Assembly: GCF_025966695.1 (NCBI RefSeq)
Contig: NZ_JAOEIY010000006.1
Coordinates: forward strand, 62,001 to 126,000
Length of the DNA: 64,000 nucleotides
From: Stutzerimonas sp. S1
Lineage (GTDB): Bacteria > Pseudomonadota > Gammaproteobacteria > Pseudomonadales > Pseudomonadaceae
Reading direction: 5' to 3'
The notes beneath the pieces are model-generated. The model did not search any database. It saw only the letters and a list, made by a program, of their open reading frames with translations, and was not told where the DNA came from. Positions within the stretch are counted from its first letter, which is position 1; each line of letters opens with the position of its first letter. This document shows, in pieces, positions 36,059-45,014 of the stretch. Made by a program: the position numbers and the translations under genes.

Positions 36059-36274
36059 ATGAAAACGATGTCGCGCCACCTGGCCGAGAATTTCTCTTCG
36101 CAATACCGGACGCGGGTCGAACCGCAGTCGGATGGTCAGTTGCTGGTGCGGGTGCGCTATCCCATCAACGGTGTCGAGGCGATCCGGGTGATCGCCGGGC
36201 GGCAGGTGCAGAACACGCTGCTGGTCGAAACGCTGCTGGAGGACATTCGCAACGAGCTGGCGCGCTCACAGTGA
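36059..36274 (+). CDS. Small hypothetical protein (possibly DUF3509-like)
   Basis: A 71-residue frame MKTMSRHLAENFSSQYRTRV carries on through SDGQLLVRVRYPINGVEAIR and ends LLEDIRNELARSQ. The pattern of an N-terminal Phe/Tyr region, a beta hairpin, a VI..RQV segment and a C-terminal helix resembles the DUF3509 proteins common in pseudomonads, but I am not certain. The ribosome-binding site is weak; a second Met three codons on is equally possible. It converges on the sensor kinase gene nine bases away. Confidence 0.5.
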   Translation: MKTMSRHLAENFSSQYRTRVEPQSDGQLLVRVRYPINGVEAIRVIAGRQVQNTLLVETLLEDIRNELARSQ

Positions 36275-36283
36275 CGGTGTCGC

Positions 36284-37627
36284 TCAGGCCCCTGCCGCGT
36301 CGTCATGGATTCGACCGCTGGCCGGCAGGCGAATCGCCACCCGCAAGCCGCCCAGCGGACTCTCGTCCAATTCCCACTTGCCGCGCCACGCGGCAATGAT
36401 GTCGCTGACAATGTTCAGCCCGAGCCCGTGTCCTTCTGCCGCCTCGTCCAGACGCATGCCGCGCCCCACGGCCTTCGCCCGCAGTGGTGCGGGAATGCCC
36501 GGGCCGTCGTCGTTCACTTCGATCAGGTAGTCGCCGGCGGTCTGGGCGATGGTCAGCGTGACCTTGCTCGTCGCCCACTTGCAGGCGTTGTCCAGCAGGT
36601 TGCCGAGCAACTCCAGCATGTCCTCGCGATCCCACGGCAGGCGGCAGGCCGGAGGTGCCTGCCAGCGCAGGTCGAGGCCCTGCCGGTGGATGGCCGCCAG
36701 CGTGTCGAACAGCGATGGCAGTTCCGCGTCGCAGTCGAAATGCGCGCCAGGCAATACCTCGCCGGCCAGGCGCGCGCGGCCCAGCTCGCGGCTGACCCGT
36801 TGCTGAATCTGCGCCAGCTGCTCCTGCAGGCTGGCCTGCAATTCGGGGTGCGCGGCGAGTTCGGTGCGCTGGGTCAGGCTGCTGAGCACTGCCAGCGGCG
36901 TTTTCAAGGCATGCCCGAGGTTGCCCAGGGCGTTGCGCGAGCGTTTGAGCGTGTCGTCGGTTTGCTGCAACAGATGGTTGATCTGCTCGACCAGCGGCTG
37001 TAGTTCCACCGGCGCGGCGCCTTCGAGCTGTTGGCGCTGGCCCTGTTGCAGCTGGGCGATCTGCCGACGCGCCTGCTCCAGCGGCCTGAGCGCGACCTGC
37101 ACGGCGTAACGCTGCAGCAGAAGGAATACCAGCAGTGCCACGCCGACCAGGCCCAGGCCGCTCAGGCGAACCCGCGCGAAGCTGTCGAGAATGGGTGTGT
37201 AGTCCTGCGCCACGGCGATGACGATGGGCTGGCCATCGCGCTGGTACTCGGCACGGTAGGCAAGCAGGTGCTGCTTCTGCGGGCCGTCGAGCAGCTCGGT
37301 CGCCAGTCCGGGCGTTGCCGGCCAGGCCGGGGTGGCATCCCACAGCGAGCGTGAACGCCAGCGTCGATCCGGCAGTTCGATCTGGAAGTAATGTCCGGAG
37401 AAGGCTCGCTGATAACGCGGGTTGAGGCGCTGGGTGTCGAGCTTGATGCCATCCGGGCCGCGCACCATCGCCACCAGCAGGCCTTCGGCCTCCTCGCGCA
37501 GGTCGGTTTCCAGGCTGCGCTTGAGGCCGGCTTCGAACAGCCACAGGCTGGTCTGCAACAGCAGCAGGCCGACGATCGTCAACACGGCGATCAGGCCCAG
37601 GCTGAGACTGCGCTGGATCGACTTCAA
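36284..37627 (-). CDS. Sensor histidine kinase, BqsS/CarS-like
   Basis: The 447-residue kinase has two membrane helices (residues about 9-30 and 155-175) around a periplasmic sensor. A HAMP-like linker, H-box ([18 protein letters not shown]), N-box ([13 protein letters not shown]) and G-boxes (VNDDGPGIP, then [13 protein letters not shown]) follow. Just after the first helix the sequence LREEAE gives an RExxE motif at residues 44-48, the site linked to Fe(II) sensing in P. aeruginosa BqsS. Its start overlaps the response-regulator stop (ATGA). PepSY genes upstream also match the bqs/car locus. Ligand (iron or calcium) is inferred. Confidence 0.85.
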   Translation of the reverse strand: MKSIQRSLSLGLIAVLTIVGLLLLQTSLWLFEAGLKRSLETDLREEAEGLLVAMVRGPDGIKLDTQRLNPRYQRAFSGHYFQIELPDRRWRSRSLWDATPAWPATPGLATELLDGPQKQHLLAYRAEYQRDGQPIVIAVAQDYTPILDSFARVRLSGLGLVGVALLVFLLLQRYAVQVALRPLEQARRQIAQLQQGQRQQLEGAAPVELQPLVEQINHLLQQTDDTLKRSRNALGNLGHALKTPLAVLSSLTQRTELAAHPELQASLQEQLAQIQQRVSRELGRARLAGEVLPGAHFDCDAELPSLFDTLAAIHRQGLDLRWQAPPACRLPWDREDMLELLGNLLDNACKWATSKVTLTIAQTAGDYLIEVNDDGPGIPAPLRAKAVGRGMRLDEAAEGHGLGLNIVSDIIAAWRGKWELDESPLGGLRVAIRLPASGRIHDDAAGA

Positions 37628-38289
37628 GACGTCGCGCCGAAGCGGTAGCCCTGGCCGCGGCGGGTTTCGATCAGCTCGCGGCCGAGCTTGCCGCGCAGCC
37701 GGTTGATGTGCACCTCGATGACGTTCGAGTCGCGCTCGGTTTCGCCGTCGTACAGATGCTCGGTCAGCTGCGTCTTCGACAGCAGCTGACCGGGATGCAG
37801 CATGAAATAGCGCAGCAGACGGAACTCACCGGCGGTCAGTTCGATCTCCTCGCCATCCTTGCGGCAGCTCTGGCGTGCCTCGTCCAGCGCCAGGCCGCCG
37901 GCTTGCAGCAACGGCTGGTTGGCTACGCCATGGGCGCGGCGTAACAGCGCCTGGATGCGCAGCAGCAGCTCCTCGGGATGGAAGGGCTTGGTCAGGTAGT
38001 CGTCGGCGCCGGCCTTGAGCCCCTCGATGCGCTCGGCCCAGGAGCCGCGTGCAGTGAGGATCAGCACCGGTACGGCGAGGCCACGCGCGCGCCAGTCGTG
38101 CAGCACCTCCAGCCCCGGCTTGCCGGGCAAGCCGAGGTCGAGAATGATCAGATCGTAGGGCTCGCTGGTGCCCTGGTAATCAGCGTCGCGGCCATCGGCC
38201 AGCCAGTCGATGGCGTAGCCCTGGCGGGTGAGGCTGGCGGTCAGTTCGTCCGCCAGCGGCACGTTGTCTTCGACGAGCAACAGGCGCAT
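37624..38289 (-). CDS. OmpR-family response regulator, BqsR/CarR-like
   Basis: The 221-residue regulator has a receiver domain with phospho-acceptor Asp51 ([10 protein letters not shown]), acidic pocket LLLVEDN and the Lys of YLTKPF. A winged-helix DNA-binding domain follows ([20 protein letters not shown], then [14 protein letters not shown]). It is encoded between a PepSY gene and its kinase with ATGA overlaps at both ends, so all are one transcript. Only one half of the TTAAG-N6-TTAAG box reported for BqsR was seen upstream of the PepSY genes. Confidence 0.9.
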   Translation of the reverse strand: MRLLLVEDNVPLADELTASLTRQGYAIDWLADGRDADYQGTSEPYDLIILDLGLPGKPGLEVLHDWRARGLAVPVLILTARGSWAERIEGLKAGADDYLTKPFHPEELLLRIQALLRRAHGVANQPLLQAGGLALDEARQSCRKDGEEIELTAGEFRLLRYFMLHPGQLLSKTQLTEHLYDGETERDSNVIEVHINRLRGKLGRELIETRRGQGYRFGATS

Positions 38290-38594
38290 CAGTCCACCTC
38301 ATCCTTGAGCAGCGTCCCGGTGCGCGCATCGAGTTCCAGCTCGCGGGCGACGCCGCCTGAGGTCAGCAGTTCGATCTCATAGACATAGCGGCCATCCTCT
38401 TCCTCCAGCTCGGCCTCCAGCAGTCTGGCGCCGGGGTGACGCTCCAACGCCTGCTGCAGGAGGTTTTCCAGCGGCTGGATCAGGCCATCCCGGCGCAAGC
38501 GCAAGGCTTCGTCCTGATCCAGATCGCGGCTCACCGCCGGGGCGGCGGCGAGCAGCAGTGCCAGTGGCAGCGTTACGAGAATGGGGGCACGCAT
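38289..38594 (-). CDS. PepSY-domain periplasmic protein
   Basis: The 101-residue protein has a signal peptide ([20 protein letters not shown]) and one PepSY domain ending [20 protein letters not shown] and [12 protein letters not shown]. PepSY proteins are thought to bind metals or modulate periplasmic processes and often accompany two-component systems. Its stop overlaps the response-regulator start. It is a paralogue of the next gene upstream, with similar layout ([19 protein letters not shown]). It probably forms part of the kinase's signal input or output. Confidence 0.85.
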   Translation of the reverse strand: MRAPILVTLPLALLLAAAPAVSRDLDQDEALRLRRDGLIQPLENLLQQALERHPGARLLEAELEEEDGRYVYEIELLTSGGVARELELDARTGTLLKDEVD

Positions 38595-38603
38595 GGGTGG
38601 CCT

Positions 38604-38912
38604 TTAGTCGTCCTGTTGATCCTTCAGCACTTCGCCGGTTTTGGCGTCGAGCTCTACGTCCCATTGCACACCTTTGTCGTCGCGCAATTCAAGCTGATAG
38701 ACGTAGCGGCCGTAGGCTTCTTCCAGCTCGGTGTCCTCGATGGTGGCGCCGGGGTGTTTGGCCAGGGCCGCTTCGTTGAGCTTCTCGAACGACTGGATGG
38801 TGCCGGCGTCGCGCAGCTTGAGCGCTTCGTCCGGGCCAAGGTCCTTGGCCAGCGCCAGGTTGGCGCCGAAGGCGAGGGTGGCAGCGGTGAACAGAGTGGT
38901 CAGGGTTTTCAT
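38604..38912 (-). CDS. PepSY-domain periplasmic protein, first gene of the two-component operon
   Basis: The 102-residue protein has a signal peptide (MKTLTTLFTAATLAFGANLALA) and a PepSY domain (LGPDEALKLRDAGTIQSFE, then YVYQLELRDDKGVQWDVELD and KTGEVLKDQQDD). It is about as long as and clearly related to the following PepSY protein, suggesting tandem duplication. It lies nine bases before its paralogue. The acidic surface is compatible with metal binding. It is probably the most upstream gene of the PepSY-PepSY-regulator-kinase operon. Confidence 0.85.
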   Translation of the reverse strand: MKTLTTLFTAATLAFGANLALAKDLGPDEALKLRDAGTIQSFEKLNEAALAKHPGATIEDTELEEAYGRYVYQLELRDDKGVQWDVELDAKTGEVLKDQQDD

Positions 38913-39073
38913 CGTTTGGATTCCTGTGGTTGGTTTCGACGGTTCACAGGTTATGCGCCTTGGCTTAAATGAAACTGAATGTCGTCCACTGCGGTTTTTT
39001 GCACCATTCGGGCGAGGGCCGGGAAGGCATCTGCCGGCTAGGCTTGCTGCGTCCGTTCTTTCGGAGTCCCGTC

Positions 39074-39427
39074 ATGAAAAGCCTCGTTGCGGCGCTCGTC
39101 GCCCTTTGCCTGACCCCGCCAGCGCTCGCCGAAGATCTGCTCAAACCGACTTCGCCGCCGTCGCCGCTCGATGAAACCACGGTGAACAAGAGCCTCGATA
39201 CCGACGTGACTCATGAGGCCACCGGAACCATCCGCGCCATCGATGCCAAACAGGGCAGCGTCACCATCGCCCACGATCCGGTGGCCGAGCTGAAGTGGCC
39301 GGCGATGGTCATGCCGTTTCGCATCGACGTGCAGCAGCTCAAGGGGCTGGCGGTCGGCGATGCGGTGGAGCTCGAGTTCACCGATGGCGAGATGGACCCG
39401 CGGATTGTCACGATTCGCAAACAGTAG
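39074..39427 (+). CDS. CusF-like periplasmic copper-binding protein
   Basis: The 117-residue protein has a signal peptide (MKSLVAALVALCLTPPALA-E) and a CusF/Ec-type OB-fold domain. The copper site is recognisable: His in VTIAHDPVAELKWP, Trp in KWP, and two Met in AMVMPFRI, matching CusF His36, Trp44, Met47 and Met49. It should carry Cu(I)/Ag(I) in the periplasm. Upstream in-frame sequence is not conserved. It is divergent from the PepSY/two-component operon; no CusCBA genes are present in the window. Confidence 0.9.
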   Translation: MKSLVAALVALCLTPPALAEDLLKPTSPPSPLDETTVNKSLDTDVTHEATGTIRAIDAKQGSVTIAHDPVAELKWPAMVMPFRIDVQQLKGLAVGDAVELEFTDGEMDPRIVTIRKQ

Positions 39428-39575
39428 CCCGCGGTGCAGGTTGAACTTCGTCGTTGCGCTTGCGCTCGTAATTAGGGCCTGCACCGCATGTTCGCCTTTG
39501 GCGACGAACCGGGCAGGCGCGCGGGGCGGGCTGCTTACCGGCCCCGATCGATTTCACCTGCAGAAGGAAGATCGC

Positions 39576-39839
39576 ATGTATCACAAGAAAATGACCGCTG
39601 CTCTGGCCATTGCCATTCTCGGCTCCGGCACTGCGATTGCCGCCGACAAGCCGGGCGCCGACTGGATCACGCTCGAACAGGCGGTGGAAAAGGCCAAGGC
39701 CGCCGGCTACACCGAGCTGCACGGCATCGAGGCCGATGACGATGGCTGGGAAGGCGAGGGCATGAAGCAGGATGGCAAGAAGTACGAGTTCAGCATTGAC
39801 GGCAAGACCGGCGAGCTGACCAAGGACAAGCAAGACTGA
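39576..39839 (+). CDS. PepSY-domain small periplasmic protein
   Basis: The 87-residue protein has a signal peptide (MYHKKMTAALAIAILGSGTA-IA) and a PepSY-like domain (WITLEQAVEKAKAAGYTELH, then YEFSIDGKTGELTKDKQD). GAAGGAAG lies about 6 bases before the start. It is downstream of the CusF-like gene and is the third PepSY protein in 1.5 kb, so the neighbourhood appears specialised for periplasmic metal or stress response. It is very acidic in the middle (EADDDGWEGEG). Confidence 0.85.
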   Translation: MYHKKMTAALAIAILGSGTAIAADKPGADWITLEQAVEKAKAAGYTELHGIEADDDGWEGEGMKQDGKKYEFSIDGKTGELTKDKQD

Positions 39840-39967
39840 CGCGACTTCGCCGCCGCACGCGCAGCCATCGGCGCGACGCCGGGCTGCGCGGCGCGGCCTG
39901 TTCAGCGGCGCAGCCGCGCCCGTAGCGGGTATCATCCACGGCATCGTCCGTCCGCCCGACTGCATCC

Positions 39968-40852
39968 ATGTCCGCTTGCAATTCCCGCCCCAGTACTCTG
40001 CACCTGCCGCCCGGTGACTGGCCGACCGTGCTCGACTGCCTGTGCCAGCGCTTCCCGGCGATCGACCGTGCCACCTGGCTCGAACGTATGGCCCGCGGCC
40101 GCGTGCTGGATGCGCAGATGCAGCCGATCGATGCCGCACAGCCCTATCGGGCCGGCATGCGCATCCATTACTTCCGCGAAGTGCCGAACGAGACACCAGT
40201 GCCGTTCGAGGAGCGCATCCTGCACGTCGACGAGCATCTGGTGGTGGCGGACAAGCCGCACTTCCTCTCGGTGATGCCGGCCGGCGAGTACGTCAACGAG
40301 ACGCTGCTGGCGCGCCTGTGCAAGCGGCTGGGGAATAACGATCTGGCGCCGATCCACCGCATCGACCGGCTCACTGCCGGCCTGGTGCTGTTCTCGGCCA
40401 ACCGCGCCAGCCGCGGTGCCTACCAGGCATTGTTTCGTGAACGCGCGATCGCCAAGCGCTACGAGGCGATCTGCCCGGCGCTGCCGCAACTCGACTTCCC
40501 GTTGCGCCGGCGCCTGTGCATGGTGCCGGGCGAGCCGTTCTTCCTGATGCGTGAGGGCGAGGGCGAACCCAACAGTGAGACGCTGATCGAGGTGCTTGAG
40601 CGGCGCGGCGATTTCTGGCGCTACGGGCTGACGCCGATCAGCGGACGCAAGCATCAGCTGCGCCTGCACATGGCGACCCTCGGCGCCGGCATCTGCAACG
40701 ACCCTTTCTATCCGCGGCTGCTGGAGCGCAGCGCGCGCGAGGCGGACGACTACGCACGGCCGCTCAAGCTGCTGGCGCGCGGCCTGCGCTTTACCGACCC
40801 ACTGAGCGGCGCTCCGCGCGAGTTCGAGAGCCAGTTGCAGCTGGCCTGGTAG
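39968..40852 (+). CDS. RluA-family pseudouridine synthase
   Basis: The 294-residue enzyme has the catalytic block HRIDRLTAGLVLFS, in which the Asp attacks the uridine ring. VVADKPHFLSVMPAGEY lies upstream and PISGRKHQLRLHMATLG downstream; all are RluA/TruC signatures. There is no clear S4 domain, though residues about 15-70 may be a degenerate one. The exact RNA position modified cannot be inferred. It appears monocistronic. Confidence 0.9.
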   Translation: MSACNSRPSTLHLPPGDWPTVLDCLCQRFPAIDRATWLERMARGRVLDAQMQPIDAAQPYRAGMRIHYFREVPNETPVPFEERILHVDEHLVVADKPHFLSVMPAGEYVNETLLARLCKRLGNNDLAPIHRIDRLTAGLVLFSANRASRGAYQALFRERAIAKRYEAICPALPQLDFPLRRRLCMVPGEPFFLMREGEGEPNSETLIEVLERRGDFWRYGLTPISGRKHQLRLHMATLGAGICNDPFYPRLLERSAREADDYARPLKLLARGLRFTDPLSGAPREFESQLQLAW

Positions 40853-40870
40853 CGGCGCACCGCCCGGCTT

Positions 40871-40947
40871 CGTAGGGCGGACAACGGCGCCGCCTTGTCC
40901 ACCGACGCAGGTGCCGGCGAAAAACGCTGCGCGAGTTTTCCAACCTA
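40871..40947. repeat. REP-like palindromes (two units)
   Basis: CGTAGGGCGGACAAC...TTGTCCACC is followed by GAAAAACGC...GAGTTTTCCAACCTACC, filling the gap between the pseudouridine synthase and the convergent PRPP-synthetase-like gene. The second palindrome overlaps the latter's final codons. Confidence 0.65.
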
Positions 40948-41841
40948 CCGCAGCAGTGGCTTGAGCGCCTCGGCCAGCTGGGGTGCCATGTGCACCGCAT
41001 TGCTCGCATGGGCGATGCAGTCGGTGCTCCAGATCGCCTCGACGCCGGCGGCGCGGATCACTGCCAGCGCATCGCCGGCGAACAGCGCATGCGTCACCGC
41101 CACATCCACCGAGGCGGCGCCGGCCGCCAGCAGCTTCTGCGCGGCCTCGGCCAGGGTGCGGCCGGAGCTGGCGACGTCATCGAGCAGCACCACGCGGCGT
41201 CCGACAACATCCAGCTCCGGCAGGGCGATTTCGACCTGATGATCGCCGTGGCGTACCTTGCTGCACACGCCGTAATCGAATCCGTGCTCGGCGGCCGCGG
41301 CTTCGATCCACTGCTGCGCCTCGGCGTCCGGGCCGATCAGCAGGGCGTCGGGATGCCGCTCGGCGATCAGCCGCGCCAGCGCCGGCGCCGCACAAAGCGT
41401 GACGGCATCGGCCAGCGGCACTGCTTCCTGCAGGGTGGCCACGCGGTGCAGGTGCGGGTCGACGGTGATCAGACCGTCGAACTGGCTGGCGAGGAGCTGG
41501 CCGATCACCCGCTGGCTGACCACCTCGCCGGGATTGAAGGCGATGTCCTGGCGCATATAGGCCAGATACGGCGTCACCAGGATCAGCCGCTTCGCGCCCA
41601 GGCGCCGGGCTTCGCCGGCCACCAGCAACAGCTCGACGAGCTTCTCGTTGGGGTGATCGAGGCCGCGGTAGATCACCAGTTGTTCGGCCAGCGCCTCGCC
41701 TTCAGCCAGCGGCAGGCGCAGGCGCAACTCGTCATCGGGGAAGCGGTGGCGTTCGACCGCCGCCGCCGGCAGGTCGCAGGCCGCGGCCAGGCGCAGGGCG
41801 GCGGCACGTTCGTCATCGAAATACAGCAGCAAGCTTTGCAT
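40945..41841 (-). CDS. PRPP-synthetase-like protein (ribose-phosphate diphosphokinase family)
   Basis: The 298-residue protein has the Prs fold. The N-terminal half (HRFPDDELRLRLPLAEGE) keeps the FxDGE-like region, then come YLAYMRQDIAFNPGEVVSQR (ATP loop with RQD) and the PRPP-binding loop VVLLDDVASSGRTLAEA. It lacks some features of housekeeping Prs and is not the genome's main copy by context. Its start overlaps the stop of an AMP/thymidine-phosphorylase-like gene. The pair may link ribose-1,5-bisphosphate or ribose-5-phosphate with PRPP in nucleotide salvage. This coupling is inference. Confidence 0.82.
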   Translation of the reverse strand: MQSLLLYFDDERAAALRLAAACDLPAAAVERHRFPDDELRLRLPLAEGEALAEQLVIYRGLDHPNEKLVELLLVAGEARRLGAKRLILVTPYLAYMRQDIAFNPGEVVSQRVIGQLLASQFDGLITVDPHLHRVATLQEAVPLADAVTLCAAPALARLIAERHPDALLIGPDAEAQQWIEAAAAEHGFDYGVCSKVRHGDHQVEIALPELDVVGRRVVLLDDVASSGRTLAEAAQKLLAAGAASVDVAVTHALFAGDALAVIRAAGVEAIWSTDCIAHASNAVHMAPQLAEALKPLLR

Positions 41842-43421
41842 CAGAACTCCACATAGACGGTCGGGACCTGTTCGGCGCGGCCCAGAGAGAAGCCGCTGGC
41901 GCGCTCGGTGGCCTGGCGGGCAAAGGCGAGGTCGGCGGGGAAATCGGCGTAGACGCGATACAGACAGGCCCCGGCCTGCACCGGTTCGCCAAGTTTGCGC
42001 AGCAGGTCGACGCCGGCACCCTGCACCTTGGGCGCGCCGGCCAGTGTGGCGATGCGTGCCAGCTGCAGATTGTCGATGCCGGTGACCACGCCGTCGTGGT
42101 CGGCCAGTACGTCGAAACTCAGCTTGGCCAGCGGCGGCTGGTTGTGGTCGAACGGCTTGGAGCCCTGAGCGGCGATGATCGAGTGCATCTTCTTCAGCGC
42201 GCGGCCCGAGTCGAGAATGTCGCGGGCGATGGCATAGCCGTCGCCACCGCGCACGTCCGGGTCGAACTCGAGCATGCGTCCGGCCAGGCGCAGCGCCTTC
42301 TGGCGCAGGTCATTGGGCGCGGCAGGATCGTTCTGCAGCACCTGCATCACGTCGCGCGCTTCCAGTACCGGGCCGATGCCGTTGCCGACCGGCTGGCGGC
42401 CATCGGTGATCACCACGTCCAGGGTCAGCGCCAGGCGCGAGGCGACGAACTCGAAGAGTTTGCGCAGGCGCTGCGCCTCGGCCATCGAGCGCACCTTGGC
42501 GGTGGGGCCGATGGGAATATCGAGCAGCAGATGGGTGGAGCCGGCAGCCACCTTCTTCGACAGGATCGAGGCGACCATCTGCCCCGGCGAGTCGATCGAC
42601 AGCGGCCGCTCGACGGCGATCAGCACGTCGTCGGCCGGCGACAGCTCGCTGGTGCCGCCCCAGGCCAGACAGCCGCGCTCCTCGCGAACCATTTCGCAGA
42701 GCCGCTCGAACGGCAGCTCGACATTGGCCAGTACCTCCATGGTGTCGGCAGTGCCGGCCGGCGAGGTGATCGCCCGCGAGCTGGTCTTCGGACAGAGCAT
42801 GCCGTGGGCCGCGACGATGGGCACCACCAGCATCGAGGTGCGGTTGCCGGGGATGCCGCCGATGCAGTGCTTGTCCACCACCGGGTGCTCGCGCCAGTCG
42901 AGGCGGCGGCCGACCGTGGCCATGGCGTCGGTGAGAAAGTAGACCTCCTCGCGGTCCAGTTCGCCCTGGTTGCAGGCGACCACGAAGGCAGTCAGCTCGA
43001 TCTTCGAATAGCGGTGCTCGGCGATGTCGCGGACGATCGCCTGAAAGTCCTCGCGGCGCAGGCGTTCGCCGGCGATCTTGCGGTGCAGCGCGGGGATCGA
43101 GGCGGCCGGCTCGGCCTGGGAGATCGAGGCCGGTACGCCGGGCTCCGCGCCAAGCTGCGCGAAGGCGTCTTCGGACAGTCCCAGCTCGTCACAGCCGACG
43201 ATGGCCGGGTCGTCGACCAGGTTGAGGCTGGCCAGAATGCGTTTGCCGTTGACGCGGATTTCCACCTTGGCCAGGGCCTGGAAGCCCTCGGCACGGCAGG
43301 CGGCGCACTCGCGATGCAGGTAGGCGACGTTCTCGCGGTAGGTGTCGATGGCGACGCGGCGCAGCGCCAGGTGAACGGGCGCCTTGCCGTTGAGGGGGAC
43401 TTCGCTGGTAATCGTGGTCAT
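41841..43421 (-). CDS. Thymidine phosphorylase family protein, AMP-phosphorylase-like long form
   Basis: The 526-residue protein is longer than DeoA (about 440). An extra N-terminal domain of about 90 residues ([19 protein letters not shown]...) matches the archaeal AMP phosphorylase layout. The glycosyltransferase core shows [40 protein letters not shown] and the C-terminal PYNP domain. AMP phosphorylase turns NMP plus phosphate into base plus ribose-1,5-bisphosphate. Here no RuBisCO or R15P isomerase gene is adjacent; instead a PRPP-synthetase-like gene overlaps it. Thymidine or other nucleoside substrates remain possible. Confidence 0.85.
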   Translation of the reverse strand: MTTITSEVPLNGKAPVHLALRRVAIDTYRENVAYLHRECAACRAEGFQALAKVEIRVNGKRILASLNLVDDPAIVGCDELGLSEDAFAQLGAEPGVPASISQAEPAASIPALHRKIAGERLRREDFQAIVRDIAEHRYSKIELTAFVVACNQGELDREEVYFLTDAMATVGRRLDWREHPVVDKHCIGGIPGNRTSMLVVPIVAAHGMLCPKTSSRAITSPAGTADTMEVLANVELPFERLCEMVREERGCLAWGGTSELSPADDVLIAVERPLSIDSPGQMVASILSKKVAAGSTHLLLDIPIGPTAKVRSMAEAQRLRKLFEFVASRLALTLDVVITDGRQPVGNGIGPVLEARDVMQVLQNDPAAPNDLRQKALRLAGRMLEFDPDVRGGDGYAIARDILDSGRALKKMHSIIAAQGSKPFDHNQPPLAKLSFDVLADHDGVVTGIDNLQLARIATLAGAPKVQGAGVDLLRKLGEPVQAGACLYRVYADFPADLAFARQATERASGFSLGRAEQVPTVYVEF

Positions 43422-43694
43422 GAAGCGGTTTCGTGTGAAGGAATGGCTACTAGGTACGCGTAGCGTAACGCCGTTGCCAGGCGACTGGCGGCATTTTGCA
43501 ATTGGCGTTGCCGTGGATCAGTGTGCGCGGCGTGATGGTCGCCTCCCGCCGCTGCGGGGTCGACATCGTGCGGTGCGGCGTCGAACACCGGTGCGCCGGC
43601 GACTATTCTGTTGAGCATCGGCGTGGCGACGGTTGTCATATCGGAGTCCACAAGCGACCGGCGCCTGTTCTCCTGTTTGAAAAGGATTCCTCCA

Positions 43695-44126
43695 ATGCGC
43701 GCGAGCATTCCGTTGGTCCTCTCCATCGCGCTGAGCTGCGGGTACGCACCCTTCGGTTCGGCACAGACGCTGCTGCCGCTACAGCTGGGCGCGGCCGAAC
43801 TGCACGCGGAGTATGCGCTGAGCTATGTCGAACGCGCTCGTGGACTGATGGAGCGCACCGAGCTGGCGGCCGATCGCGGGATGCTGTTTCGTTTCGATGA
43901 GGTACGGCGCAACTGCCTGTGGATGAAGAACACGCCGCTGCCGCTGTCGGCGGCGTTCCTGGACGAGGAGGGCGTGATCGTCGATGTGATCGACCTGGAG
44001 CCGCTGAGCATCGAGGTCCGCTGCTCGCAGGCGCCGGCGCGCTACGCGCTGGAGGTCAATCGGGGCTGGTTTGAGGCGCAGGGTGTCCGCGCAGGAGATC
44101 GGGTGACGGGCTTGCCTGGAGCCTAG
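43695..44126 (+). CDS. DUF192-family secreted protein
   Basis: The 143-residue protein has a signal peptide (MRASIPLVLSIALSCGYAPF, then GSA-Q). The DUF192 domain shows ERARGLMERTELAADRGMLF, NCLWMKNTPLPLSAAFLDEE and YALEVNRGWFEAQGVRAGD. Structures of this family show a small beta barrel; the function is unknown. GATTCCTCC lies close to the start, though the ribosome-binding site is not strong. A longer in-frame start 28 codons upstream is not conserved. It overlaps nothing but ends against a chemoreceptor remnant on the other strand. Confidence 0.88.
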   Translation: MRASIPLVLSIALSCGYAPFGSAQTLLPLQLGAAELHAEYALSYVERARGLMERTELAADRGMLFRFDEVRRNCLWMKNTPLPLSAAFLDEEGVIVDVIDLEPLSIEVRCSQAPARYALEVNRGWFEAQGVRAGDRVTGLPGA

Positions 44127-44127
44127 C

Positions 44128-44240
44128 GCCTGCCCCACGCTCTGGCTGATTTCGTCGGCCACAACGCTCTGCTGTCCGGCCGCGCTGGCGATCTGGGTGT
44201 TCATGTCACTGATGTGTTTGGAAAGCGCTGCCAGTGCGTG
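44128..44240 (-). pseudogene. Remnant of a methyl-accepting chemotaxis protein
   Basis: Read leftward, the sequence encodes LSKHISDMNTQIASAAGQQS and then VVADEISQSVGQA. This is the conserved end of an MCP signalling domain (usual form IxDMNxQIASAAEEQSAVAEEI). No start, receptor domain or downstream C-terminal pentapeptide is present, and it breaks off at the DUF192 stop and before the Lrp gene. It is therefore a truncated relic left by deletion. Confidence 0.7.
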
Positions 44241-44302
44241 GGGCGTGACCTGGCGAAGAGCGACGGCAGGTTGGGTGGTGCCGTTCGCCATCAACCGCTG
44301 AC

Positions 44303-44773
44303 TCAATCCAGCGGCAGTTCCGTGGTGCGCTTTACCTCGCTCATGGCGATGTGCGAATGCGCCTCCTGCACGTGCGGGCGCTGCAACAGCTGGTCGCGCA
44401 GGAAGCGCTCGTAGCTGTCGATGTCCCTGGCCACCACCTTGAGCAGGTAGTCCGATTCGCCGGCCATGGTGTAGCACTCCAGCACCTCGGGATAACCCAC
44501 CACCGCCTGCTCGAACTCGTCCAGATTGCTGCGGCCGTGGGCCGAGAGCTTGATGTTGACGAACACCGTCATGTTCAGCCCGAGCTTCTTCGGGTTGAGC
44601 AGGGCGACCTTGCGTTCGATCAGCCCTTCCTCCTGCATGCGGTTGATCCGCCGCCAGCAAGGCGATTGCGACAGCTCGACCTTTTCGGCGATTTCCGCCG
44701 CGGACAGATCGGCGTTGTGCTGCAGCAGCAGAAGAATCTTCCGGTCGATGCTGCTCAGGGGCGTGGTCTGCAT
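44303..44773 (-). CDS. Lrp/AsnC-family regulator
   Basis: The 156-residue protein has an N-terminal helix-turn-helix (SAAEIAEKVELSQSPCWRRI) and a RAM/AsnC effector domain (VLECYTMAGESDYLLKVVAR). Such proteins respond to amino acids. It is divergent from the indolepyruvate oxidoreductase gene 240 bases away, so it probably controls the aromatic or branched-chain amino-acid genes that follow. BkdR and similar activators are its relatives. No specific operator was picked out in the AT-rich stretch near 44820-44880. Confidence 0.9.
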   Translation of the reverse strand: MQTTPLSSIDRKILLLLQHNADLSAAEIAEKVELSQSPCWRRINRMQEEGLIERKVALLNPKKLGLNMTVFVNIKLSAHGRSNLDEFEQAVVGYPEVLECYTMAGESDYLLKVVARDIDSYERFLRDQLLQRPHVQEAHSHIAMSEVKRTTELPLD

Positions 44774-45014
44774 GGCTGTTCCTGTTTTCTTGTTCTAGGT
44801 GAATTGTTCATGCACAGAAGCGCTGTTCTACCGCAAAAGTAGAAAGAAAATCTCTCTTCGTCACGGCCAGACTTTTAATCGACACGCGACGGTGGGGTGA
44901 TCCCCTGCCGATTGCCGGCGTGGCGAAACAACCGTGCGGTTTCGCCATGACTGCGTCAGGCGGGTAGCGAACAACGCCACCCTGACTCCGATAACAACAA
45001 ATTAGGAGCGCCCC

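Noticed and set aside
38912-38975. Possible BqsR box upstream of the PepSY/two-component operon
   Set aside because: Only a single TTAAG half-site was found; the reported TTAAG-N6-TTAAG spacing is not met.
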